A DNA stretch of 64,000 bases from positions 992,001 to 1,056,000 of the forward strand of contig JAAROD010000011.1 in the NCBI GenBank assembly GCA_012274445.1. The letters are read 5' to 3'. The notes below the pieces were generated by a model. It saw only the letters and a program-made list of their open reading frames with translations, was not told the origin of the DNA and ran no database searches. Positions 34,425 to 43,137 of the stretch are shown here, in pieces. Within the stretch, counting starts at the first letter, position 1; every line of letters starts with the position of its first letter. Source of the stretch: Sclerotiophoma versabilis (Eukaryota > Ascomycota > Dothideomycetes > Pleosporales > Didymellaceae). The position numbers were made by a program, and so were the translations under genes.

Positions 34425-35449
34425 TCACCAAGGCGCGTTATCCTCGAACCATTCTGGGAAAAAGGGCTCAAGCGCTACCGGGATCTTGGACGGGCGAAGT
34501 TCGGGGTAAGCGTTGATGATAGCCTTCTTGAACTCCTGGTACAAGATCTTGTACCCATCTCCGCTGAGGTGTAAACCTAGGTATTGAGCAGTCAGTACTG
34601 TGTTTGGGCTGCGTATTTTATTAGAGTACTCACCATCATGCAACAGTCGCGCCAAAACATCGCTACGTTCTGCCCGCTTGTCACCCGGCATTAGAGGCTC
34701 AACCCCGCGTTCGGTATGCAGCGAGGCATCCCACCCCACTGTGGCTTCCTCCATGCATGCGGCCCACAGATCCACGACGGCCACGCCCATCTCTTCGCCA
34801 ACTTTCCTCACTCCTTCAGCGTATCTCTGAGCTGTTACGGCTGTCCGCGCCGACTTTCCAGGCTCGTCCCAGTGGTCGAACCTCCGCTCGTCGATTGGAG
34901 GCGGCGTGATTAGTAGCACTTTGGCGTTCTCGTGAGCTTGTATCTTAGGGTGTTTGACCAAGCGTCGTAAGTTCTCCTCGAAGATGTGCAGAGGTACATG
35001 TTGCCCCGTTGTGTCTGGCTGCGAGATGTCGTTGGCTCCGAAAAAAATTGTCTAAGTTGGTTAGCAACGACACTGCCCTTTTTCTTAGGAGCACGTACGA
35101 CTAAGCGAACGCGACCTTGTTCAGGTTTGGGAAAGATCCTGGGAAATATGCTCAGTGCATTGACTGTGTTGTAACCACTGAAGCCACGCTTTACGAAATC
35201 AATGCGTCTGGAATAGTCTACATAGTCAGTCAGACGTACGTTAAAATCCATGTACAGAGCCCGCATACCGTGTTGGAGAGATTGATAGCAACTGAAGCCG
35301 AGTGTAGGGTCACCATCACTTTGCGTGATCGAATCGCCAAAGAGAAAGAACTGATCGTGAATGAAAGGAGGAGGTTCTGCAGGCATGCCCTCGTTCAAGG
35401 TCGGATCCTTGTTCTTCTGCAACTTCTCGTGGAGACTGTTTGCTGACAT
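34425..35449 (-). CDS. SGNH/GDSL esterase (isoamyl-acetate esterase-like)
   Basis: On the minus strand, exons 35449-35269, 35217-35099, 35051-34634 and 34576-34425 give 289 residues. Introns are 51, 47 and 57 nt; the 51-nt one has no in-frame stop. SGNH blocks: FFLFGDSITQ (nucleophile Ser), KRGFSGYNTVNAL (Gly), TIFFGANDISQPDTTGQHVP (Asn) and DGLHLSGDGYKILY (catalytic Asp-x-x-His). This matches the Iah1-like family that hydrolyses short acyl esters such as acetate. No signal peptide. The first ATG of this frame is 35449; a second in-frame ATG at 35386 would give 268 residues, closer to the family length. The frame is open further upstream to within 25 bases of the fucosidase stop, and good splice sites could join the two genes (see findings). 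Likely partner of the GH95 enzyme, perhaps removing acetyl groups. Confidence 0.88.
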
Positions 35450-35491
35450 TGATACTCGGTGTAGCACGCTTGGTTGCTGTACTGAGAAAGC

Positions 35492-35559
35492 CTGTGTTGA
35501 GTCTTCCTCACTCGACAATGATGTCAGAGGCTTAATCTCGTTTAGGCATCGCGCCTTAC
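35492..35559 (-). other. Candidate 68-nt intron joining GH95 and SGNH genes
   Basis: On the minus strand a GTAAGG donor follows base 35560, inside the last codons of the GH95 frame. A CTGAC branch-like site and a CACAG acceptor follow, with the downstream exon starting at 35491. Both ends are phase 0, and removal deletes the GH95 stop codon and joins the GH95 frame to the open esterase frame. Confidence 0.45.
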
Positions 35560-37899
35560 GGTATGATCACCTTTAACTGCAGGAACCTCAACTTTAATAC
35601 CTTGGTGCATAGAATCGGACCCCGTATGGTGGAAGACAATTACAGCTTCCTGTCCAAACATCGACTTGATGCGCACTGGGTTCCGGATATGCCCGTCTTG
35701 CCACTCGAACTCTAGTTCAAATCCCCCACGACATCGTACGCCTTGGACCTTGCCGTTCTTCCATCCAACAGGACAAGCTGGAAGCAGTCTTAAAAGCCTG
35801 ACGGGACGCTTTCTCTTTTCAAGCTGGACTTCTTCATGTGACTGTACAAGACACTCAACAATACCTGCAGCACCTCCGAAGTTACCATCGATCTGAAAGG
35901 GCGGATGATTATCTAGCATATTGGGAAGAGTACTGTCTTTCAGTAGCGCTTCGATGTTCTTCTGGCATTCTACTGGCTGTCGCAGTCGAGCCCAGAAGTT
36001 AATGAGCCAGGCTCTTGACCATCCAGTGTGACCGCCCCCATGCTCTAGACGTCTTACTAACGTCTTCTTTGCCGCTTCCACAAGCGTCGGATCGGACGAG
36101 GTTGTAATTGAGTTGCCCGGATAAAGGGCATAAAGGTGGGATATGTGCCTATGACCGAGCTCGGTCTCTTCGTAGTCGTTCAAGCCCCATTCTTGGATTG
36201 TACTGGTTTTTGTACTGATAGCTATTGGTGGCAGTTTGGACAGCGCAGATCTGACCATAGGGACACGATTTTGTATTCCAAGTTGGCTCTCGAGTATAGA
36301 CGAGATGAGAAGAAACTGTGTCAGCAACTGCCGAACAATTTCGATGTCCATCGTAGAACCTTCACAGAACACGCCCTTCTCCCGGCTTTCTTGATGTAAG
36401 AACGTGTTTTCGGGTGATAAAGAGGGGTTTGTGACGAGATATTGGCCCCTGGAGTCTTCAACAAGAAAATCCAGTAGAAAGTCAACACAACCCTCAAGCA
36501 CAGGTGCCATCCGCGTAAGCAGACTATTGTCGCCTGTGAAAGTATAGTGTTCCCAAACATGGGTACAAAGCCAAGCTCCCCCTAGAGGCCAAAGGGTTGC
36601 TGGCATCCAGCGATCCTGCGACTCTGTATCGCCAAAGATGTCGGTACAATGGTGCGCACACCATCCCTGACACCCCCAAACTTCTGATGCCGTTCGCTTA
36701 CCATTTACAGCCATGCGTTCTAATAGTTCGAATAACGGGAACTCGCAATCTGAGAGATTAGAGACATGGGCAGCCCAGTAGCTCATCTGGAGGTTGATGT
36801 TTATGGTGAACTTTGAACCCCACGGTGGTTGGAACGAAGGGTTCCATATGCCTTGAAGGTTTGCCGGCAGAGCTTTGGGATATGGGCGGCTGCATGACAA
36901 GAGAAGATACCGTGCATAAGCATGGTACAGGGCGGTCAAACCAGGGTCCCGCGAGTCTTTGAGGCGTTTGGATGTTGTGGACTGCGTATTATCTGGAAAC
37001 AGCTGTATTCTCATGCGATTGTACAAGCTTTGCCAGTCGGCAACATGCCGTTGCCAGATCCTCTCTGGCCCGAGTTTTAGTGCAGTTTTCAGATCAGACA
37101 TTGCCGCCTGCTGAACATCGCTATGGCGATACTGGGTATGTGCAGCAAAAACCACCAGTGCTTCTTTGGCTGTGACTTCCAGCTCACGACCATAAAGTTC
37201 GATGGTACCTGTACCATGAATCTGTGCTCCTGCTACAAGGCATAAGCTATTACTGTCTTTGCCGCCAGGTGTTGCGTGCAGCACTATACGCTGATCGATC
37301 ACTTCAATCGAATCCAGGAACTCGTTGACCTCCCACTCAACCTCGCTCGTACGTGTCAAGCTTATTCTGAAGGTGATCTCGCTATCAGCTACTATGCGCA
37401 ACGCAATGACATTGTCTGCATGCGTTGCAATGGTCTCGCGGCGGACACGAGTTCCATTGATAGCGTACTGCACCGCGGCTTCGGCATTTTCTATATCGAG
37501 GGTTCTTTCGTAGTTTTCCAGGATGTCTTCGGTGGCTCCAGAGCTTGATTGGTTATTTGGGTAACGGAAGTCAATCACGCACGTGCCCAGTGGTTCATAA
37601 TGCCTCATGCTCTTGGGCGTAGCAAGGAAGCGATTCCTAACCAGGGCTTCGGCATCGCGATGTCTTCCAGCGCGGATGAGTTTCCTCAAGTCCACTAGGT
37701 AGTCCTTTGCTCCAACCGGAGTGCGGTTCATCGGGCCTCCATACCAAACGCTTTCTTCGTTCAAGCACAATATCTCTCTGTGCACACCTCCGTAGACCAT
37801 GGCACCAAGGCGACCGTTGCCGAGCGGAAGGGCGCCATTCCAGTCAGATGCGGGGAAGTCGTAGCGTAGCATGGGGTGCCTGTAGTAAGATTGGTCCAT
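35542..37899 (-). CDS. GH95 alpha-L-fucosidase, apparently intracellular
   Basis: A single exon from ATG 37899 to the TAA at 35542 gives 785 residues, the usual family size. GH95 blocks in order: PLGNGRLGAMVYGG, LCLNEESVWYGGP, the TININ pair of Asn followed by LQMSYWAAHVSNLSDCEFPL, GWCAHHCTDIFGDTESQDRW, GGAWLCTHVWEHYTFTGDN, LVTNPSLSPENTF with the likely catalytic Glu, DYEETELGHRHISHLYALYP, and HPPFQIDGNFGGAAGIVECL. GH95 inverting enzymes remove terminal alpha-1,2-L-fucose (or L-galactose) from glycans such as xyloglucan side chains. There is no signal peptide, so it probably acts on imported oligosaccharides. The start is divergent from the sugar transporter start 503 bp away. The 3' end is only 92 bp from the esterase ATG, and the two may form one spliced gene. 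Confidence 0.94.
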   Translation of the reverse strand: MDQSYYRHPMLRYDFPASDWNGALPLGNGRLGAMVYGGVHREILCLNEESVWYGGPMNRTPVGAKDYLVDLRKLIRAGRHRDAEALVRNRFLATPKSMRHYEPLGTCVIDFRYPNNQSSSGATEDILENYERTLDIENAEAAVQYAINGTRVRRETIATHADNVIALRIVADSEITFRISLTRTSEVEWEVNEFLDSIEVIDQRIVLHATPGGKDSNSLCLVAGAQIHGTGTIELYGRELEVTAKEALVVFAAHTQYRHSDVQQAAMSDLKTALKLGPERIWQRHVADWQSLYNRMRIQLFPDNTQSTTSKRLKDSRDPGLTALYHAYARYLLLSCSRPYPKALPANLQGIWNPSFQPPWGSKFTININLQMSYWAAHVSNLSDCEFPLFELLERMAVNGKRTASEVWGCQGWCAHHCTDIFGDTESQDRWMPATLWPLGGAWLCTHVWEHYTFTGDNSLLTRMAPVLEGCVDFLLDFLVEDSRGQYLVTNPSLSPENTFLHQESREKGVFCEGSTMDIEIVRQLLTQFLLISSILESQLGIQNRVPMVRSALSKLPPIAISTKTSTIQEWGLNDYEETELGHRHISHLYALYPGNSITTSSDPTLVEAAKKTLVRRLEHGGGHTGWSRAWLINFWARLRQPVECQKNIEALLKDSTLPNMLDNHPPFQIDGNFGGAAGIVECLVQSHEEVQLEKRKRPVRLLRLLPACPVGWKNGKVQGVRCRGGFELEFEWQDGHIRNPVRIKSMFGQEAVIVFHHTGSDSMHQGIKVEVPAVKGDHTVRRDA

Positions 37900-38402
37900 A
37901 AGCGATGTAACCACCGGTTAATATCGTGGGTGTGCTGGGGATCCCTTTCCATGCCTCTGGACTTCGCGGTGCCAGCATTTATGCACTTTGCAGTCGTGAG
38001 CCGCGTGCTCTGAAGAGTGGTTGGACGGAATAATTTTGTTTGGTGAGCGATCAACGAACGCAAGGCGGATACGTGTGACCACAGTGTTGTAGTTCTGCAC
38101 ATCGTGCTAACCCGAAGCTGAAGCTCAACTCGTTGCGAGTTGCAGACTAAACGCCCAACATGCATAATGCCCCATGGGGTTACAGATCCAGAGCGTGAAC
38201 ATGAGATGACAAGCTTTGGAAACGTCGATCCAGACGGAGCCATGCTCTCCGCCCTCTTTTGAGTCGCAAGGGTCTGCAGCTTCAAAGGTCTTCGGTAGCA
38301 GTTGTTGATATCTGGTCGCAACTCCTCGCTGCGTTTGAATTTCACCGTAACTCTCGTACAAAAGTTGGATAACCATCGCTAGCGAGTGCGCTTCCTGCCA
38401 TA
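37900..38402. promoter_or_regulatory. Divergent promoter of GH95 and sugar transporter genes
   Basis: About 500 bp separates the two ATGs, so both genes share this region. Two CreA-type SYGGRG matches (CTGGGG at 37935-37940 and GCGGAG on the minus strand at 38247-38252) fit carbon repression, but such short sites are expected by chance. Confidence 0.5.
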
Positions 38403-40295
38403 ATGGCTCCACAGGAGAACGTTAGATCGTTCCATCATGATGTGACTGACGAGAAAGCTGGTGCTCTTCAAGTCGAGGAGATCGTTGTCCAGCGCATAAC
38501 GGATGAGGATCTTCTCCGAATATCGAGAGAGGCAATGCCAAAGTTTTGGACGAAAACCGGATTCAGGATCTGCTTGATTATCTTCCTCCAAGGTTGTAAC
38601 CAGGCAGGCTACGGTGTCGATTGGGCCGTCATCAGTGAGTTAATCCGCAGGGCATCTTCGACAGATGAGACTGATCATATTGTGAACATAGGTGGTATCA
38701 ACGCGTATCCGGCTTGGCACAAGTTCTTCGATATCGAGACCGATGGCGGTAAGTGGCTACGCAATGTGCGGAATACAGGTCAACACTAACATTTGAAGTC
38801 AAATTCGCACATATTACAGCCTTGATGCGCATCGGTACTGTGGTCGGCGCTCCATTCCTCGCACTCAATGACAAGATCGGTCGCCGTGGAGTGAATTTTC
38901 TTGGTAACTTCCTCGTCATATGCGCTGCACTTATGCAGGCGCTTGCTCCCAACTTGTCATGTTTCATGGCCGGTCGGTTCTTTCTCGGAGTTGGAAGCGC
39001 ACTCATGTCGTCGCCACAATACATCGCAGAAGTCGCTCCTGTCCATCTCCGCGGTCGTATCGTTGGTCTCTTCGGTGCCTGCTTCCAGATTGGCAGTGTG
39101 GCCATGAATGCCGGAATGATCGGAACCACAAAAATGTCAGAGAGTGAAACGAACAACTGGTCCTGGCGTCTTCCACTGCTCTTACAGACGTTCTTCCCAG
39201 CCATTGTGTGTTCTTTGATATATTTCATTACACCAGAGTCGCCGCGATACTTGATCCTCCGAGGCAAGCGCGAACAAGCGAGGGAGGTCATCGCCAAGTA
39301 CCAGACCACTTCAGGATCCCTGGATGAGCCTATCGTCGACCTCGTTACTTCACAAATAGAGGAGTCTTTGGAGACTTCCCGTACAGGCTTCAAGCAGTCT
39401 TGGAACTTTGCAGTCTTCGTGACCAAGACTGTTCGTTATCGATTACTCGTTCTTGTTTTGTATTCTATGTTTCAATCTTGGAATGGAGGCGGTATCGTAT
39501 CTTATTACCTGACGCCTGCGCTCGAGACCGTCGGGGTAGGTAGCTTCCGCCTCGATTTCGGTACCCTTGCTTACATCTCCAGGTTACTGCGCCTATAACG
39601 CAACTTGGCGTAAATCTTGGGTTGACCGCAACTTACTTCGTATTTACAGCCATCGGTGGTTGGTTTGTTGACTACTTCAATCGCCGAACGTTGATTTTCG
39701 CCGGTCTGATTGGCATCGTCTTAATGCAAACAGCAGCGACGATTACCTCCTGGCAGTACAATGTGAAGCCGTCGAGTGCAACATCGGCTCTCACAATAAT
39801 GTGGATGTTTATGTTCCAGGTTATAAGCGCGACGTTTATTGCAACGATGTAAGTTTAGCGCTCAAGATGGCTTAGTCGCTCGCTGATCGAGATGGTGTAG
39901 GCACAATCTTTACCCGGTTGAGGTTCTTTCTTTGCCCCTTCGTGCGAAGGGTATGGGACTATATGGTGTCATCCAGGGTGCATGTGGTGCCATTGAGGCC
40001 TATGGGATCTCCATTGGTATATCAAAGGTGGGATACAAGATCTGGTGTGTGTACATCATATACAATACCCTACAGCTAGTCGGTGAGTCTTCGTTGTGTT
40101 CAATGCGGTTTTTCGAGAAGCTCATATCTGATAGCATCGTACTTCGTCTTCCCGGAAACCAGCAAATTGAGTTTAGAAGAAATCGACGCTGTGTTTGAAA
40201 CGCCAGGCGTGGCGCCTGTAAAGATGTCGCTTGACATTCAGAAGGCAAAGAAAGAGAAGGCGAGACTCGACAGAGAAACAGGTATCGTCGGCTAA
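38403..40295 (+). CDS. MFS sugar/H+ symporter (lactose permease-like)
   Basis: Six exons (38403-38634, 38692-38748, 38820-39535, 39583-39848, 39901-40082, 40135-40295) give 537 residues. Sugar porter marks: GCNQAGYGVDWAVISGINA then YPAWHKFFDIETDG, NDKIGRRGVNFLGN, the PAGR-like block FMAGRFFLGVGSALMSSPQY then IAEVAPVHLRGRIVG, the PESPR loop (ITPESPRYLILRGKREQA), FQSWNGGGIVSYYLTPALE, and the C-terminal FVFPETSKLSLEEIDAVFE. These are the signatures of the fungal lactose permease/sugar transporter family, with 12 helices in the plasma membrane. Divergence from the GH95 gene suggests it imports the oligosaccharides or sugars handled by the intracellular GH95, SGNH and GH1 enzymes. Substrate is inferred only. 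Confidence 0.93.
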
Positions 40296-40654
40296 GCACG
40301 AAAGGATGGGTGGTATATGCTGGTGCATCTTGACCGCAAGGATATGTTGAGTAAGGTCAAGCAGTACGGTTCGACGCAGATGCACGCAGAACGCGTCAGT
40401 GTGGGGCAAACTCACTAGCGTCCTGAGCCCCTCCCTTCTACCATCTCAAGAGCGTACATTCTTCTTAAATCACAAGTGTTTTCGTCTCAAGGTTCACATA
40501 TATTTCTACATCATGATGGCCATTGGAGAGTGCATGCACTTATATGGATCACCGTGAACATCATCAGAATGACGTAAGCGCACAATTTCGACGCCAATAC
40601 TCATATAAGAGTACGATAAACCCTTCAACAACACAAGACACGGAAAAACAGAGC
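40296..40654 (+). promoter_or_regulatory. Promoter region of the MobA-like gene
   Basis: The 359-bp gap carries TGACGTAA (40570-40577), CCAAT (40594-40598), TATAAG (40604-40609) and a GATA-factor-type CGATAA (40614-40619), in an order that supports a start codon at 40655. The reverse complement of the TGACGTAA box occurs in the next Mo-cluster promoter. Confidence 0.5.
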
Positions 40655-41317
40655 ATGAGATGTCAGGGTGAAATGGACTCAATCAGAATCGTCATCCTTG
40701 CCGGAGGGCAATCGTCTCGTATGGGATCTCCTAAGCATCTCCTGCCTGTTCCCTCGACTGGTCAACCATTGTACCAACAACTCATTCACGTCGTGCACGA
40801 TGCCTTCCCTGGAATTCAAACCGTTCATTTCTCTGTTGCCAGCAGCTCCATATTCGATGACGTTCTCCAACGGGAAGAGGTGTTTTTAACACCCAAAACT
40901 GGTGTCAAGAGTATTAAACTGGTGAAGATCCCTGATAAGACGACGCATGACATTGGCCCTGCAGCCGGTCTCCTCGCTGCCCACCATTATGATCCCACTG
41001 CAACCTGGCTGGTCGTCGCCTGCGATTTCCCTCTGCTCGACCCCGCGGCTCTGCATCAACTCAGACAAGCTTTCGAGGATCCTGTCACCTGTTTCATCAA
41101 CAAGGACGGTTTCAGTGAGCCTCTACTGGCCATGTGGAACCCACAAGCTCTTCAGAGTCTTTCAGAAAACGTCAAAAGCGGTCTTTCGGGCCCAAATTAT
41201 ACAGTCAAGCGGCTCAAGGGCAAGCTCATTACGCCAATCAAGAACGACTGGATTCTTAATACCAACACCATGGAAGAATGGGAAGCTGTGAAATCTCGGA
41301 TTGGAGAGCCTCAGTAG
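40655..41317 (+). CDS. mobA: MobA-like molybdopterin guanylyltransferase
   Basis: One exon, 220 residues from ATG 40655. MobA transfers GMP from GTP to molybdopterin to make the guanine dinucleotide (bis-MGD) used by DMSO-reductase-family enzymes. Visible motifs: the nucleotide-binding VILAGGQSSRMGSPK at the N-terminus, HDIGPAAGLLAAH, the metal-binding strand LVVACDFPLLDP, EPLLAMWNPQAL, and the C-terminal ILNTNTMEEWEAV like the N.NTped of MobA. The 220 aa length fits MobA (about 190-200 aa) with a short extra N-terminus. ATG 40673 would begin right at the fold; ATG 40544 is possible, but CCAAT and TATAA boxes lie between it and 40655. The gene converges with the MoeA-like gene and their coding ends overlap by 7 bp. 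A MocA-type cytidylyltransferase is an alternative within the same fold. Confidence 0.82.
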   Translation: MRCQGEMDSIRIVILAGGQSSRMGSPKHLLPVPSTGQPLYQQLIHVVHDAFPGIQTVHFSVASSSIFDDVLQREEVFLTPKTGVKSIKLVKIPDKTTHDIGPAAGLLAAHHYDPTATWLVVACDFPLLDPAALHQLRQAFEDPVTCFINKDGFSEPLLAMWNPQALQSLSENVKSGLSGPNYTVKRLKGKLITPIKNDWILNTNTMEEWEAVKSRIGEPQ

Positions 41318-42700
41318 CTAGGAGGGGTGTGAGGATAGCATTGCACCATGACCGCGCCTGTTTCCTCGCTGCAGCCTTTCTCGATATGCGCCCAGAAGTT
41401 GGATGTGGCGAACTGGGAGATGACCGCTGGGCTCTGGCTCTGGCTCAGCTCAATCACTTTGATTCCATCTGATTGAGTGGCAACCGTTCCATGCCGAAAA
41501 CAATCCAAGTGTGATGGGGACGCCAGGAACATGTCACGGCCACCCTTACACATTGAAAGCTCCGCTAGTTCTGGTTGCTCAGGTACTTGTTCGAGTAGTT
41601 GTCGCAGGAATGGCACTACCAAGAAGCGGAAGCATGCAGCAGTCGCTATCGGATTGCCTGGCAGTCCAAAGAACGGAATGCTCCCAAAGTCTCTGTTTAT
41701 TGTCGCAAAGAGGACCGGATGTCCAGGCCGGATGGCAACGCCATGGAAGTGTACCTGCGCACACATTCTCTTTAATGCTGGCACGATGAAGTCGAACTTG
41801 CCCTTGGAAACTAGTAGACATGTTAATAAATTAACAACCTAAAGGACATCTAATTAGAGAGCTCTTACCAGCACCAGTGCTAATGATCAAGTCCCACGTG
41901 GCCGCTCCAGCTGCATCGAGCGCTTCCTCAAGACTCTGTACACTGTCCTGCAAGATACCCTTCAGATCCACGTCAACACCCGCTTCATGCAGCGCTGCCG
42001 CAAGGAACGGACCGTTCGAATCGAAAATTTGTGAGCTTTTCCGAGCACCATTCGTGTCGCGAGTGAGTTCGTTGCCTGTAGTCCATACAGCGACTCGAAG
42101 CTTTCGCCGAACAACAACTTCGGTGACGCCAACAGATGCGAGACCCATCACGTGTCGCGAACGTATGATTTCTCCCTTCTCCACGATACTGTCGCCCTTT
42201 TGCATGTCGCCGCCAGCGAACCGCCGGTTTGCATGCAACCTTACAGAGCGCGTCAGGGTGAAGCGTTGTCGTGATTGGAATTCAGACTTCACACCAGAAG
42301 GCACAGCGTCTTCGATCTTGACACATGCGTCGAATGGTGTGTTCGAAGTACTGATGGGGAACTGTGCGCCTGTCATGATCTCCACACATGGGTAGCATCC
42401 ATCGTTCGGCTCGTTCGGCAATTCAATGGGCTCTTCACCTGCAGCGCTGGTACCTTGAACGATAAATGTAATAGGTTTTTCGACACTCGCGTCTACGGTC
42501 GCCCCGGATGATATCGCATAGCCGTCCATGGCCGATGTGTCCTTGGGAGGTGTGCATATTGGACTGACGTGGTGTTCCGCTGCCACTCTTCCTAGGGCTT
42601 GATCGAGCGGAACTCTCTCTTTCGGAGGTCCGTGATCTTTCAAGATGCTTGTCGCTGTCTCTTGCAGTAGTGCAAGGGCATCCCGATAGCTGATGCCCAT
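41311..42700 (-). CDS. moeA: Stand-alone MoeA-like molybdenum insertase
   Basis: On the minus strand, exons 42700-41869 and 41810-41311 (intron 58 nt) give 443 residues. MoeA/gephyrin E-domain inserts molybdate into adenylylated molybdopterin. Seen in order: PLDQALGRVAAEHHVSPICT, PKDTSAMDGYAI, VEIMTGAQFP, VWTTGNELTRDT, IFDSNGPFLAAALHEAGVDV, IISTGAVSKGKFDFIVPALK, VLFATI, FGLPGNPIATAACFRFL and a C-terminal beta domain. The usual fungal protein (CnxE) is a fusion of MogA and MoeA parts; here only the MoeA part is present, at bacterial length. It lies between mobA (convergent, overlapping) and the molybdoenzyme (divergent), so it probably serves that enzyme specifically. No targeting sequence, thus cytosolic. 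Confidence 0.9.
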
Positions 42701-43137
42701 AATCGGAGTGTGCAGTGATTCCCCAGGATAAGCAGTAACCCGATAAATGTGTCTGCAAGCACTTCCAATTTGACATGACGGATGTACAGCGTAGCGGTCG
42801 CGTAGGTCGTTGTTGTTTCATGCATCTCCGTACCGAAAACATCCGCGCCACCGCTGAATTACACTATAGAACCGGAAAGCGTGGCCGCTCTTACTGAAGA
42901 ATTATCAACCCTTTGCTCGCTATTGGACGCCTAAAAAGACCGTCGATCCAAGCGCAACCTAAAGCCAACCCGTAGTCAAACTAGAGACCAAAACGTCGCT
43001 AGCATTCCATTGCACACTTTTACGTCATGTTTAATTCTGCCGATCCACAACAAAGATGCCAGGCACGCGGCTACTTGGATGCTGTATTACCCCAGCTTTC
43101 CCGAGCTCGTGGGTGATCACTTCAAGGATTAAGCATT
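42701..43137. promoter_or_regulatory. Divergent promoter of moeA and the molybdopterin oxidoreductase
   Basis: This 437-bp region carries two GATA-factor (AreA/NIT2-type HGATAR) matches, CGATAA at 42741-42746 and TTATCA (reverse of TGATAA) at 42902-42907. It also has a reverse CCAAT box at 42922-42926 and TTACGTCA at 43020-43027, the exact reverse complement of the box upstream of mobA. The sites fit nitrogen or stress control, but function is inferred. Confidence 0.5.

Noticed and set aside
35450..35518. Upstream start for the esterase at 35518
   Set aside because: The codon there is TTG. The stretch may still be coding if the GH95 and esterase genes are spliced together, but it is not a start.
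37900..38402. CreA sites as firm regulatory features
   Set aside because: Six-base degenerate matches occur several times by chance in 500 bp; kept only as a note on the promoter.
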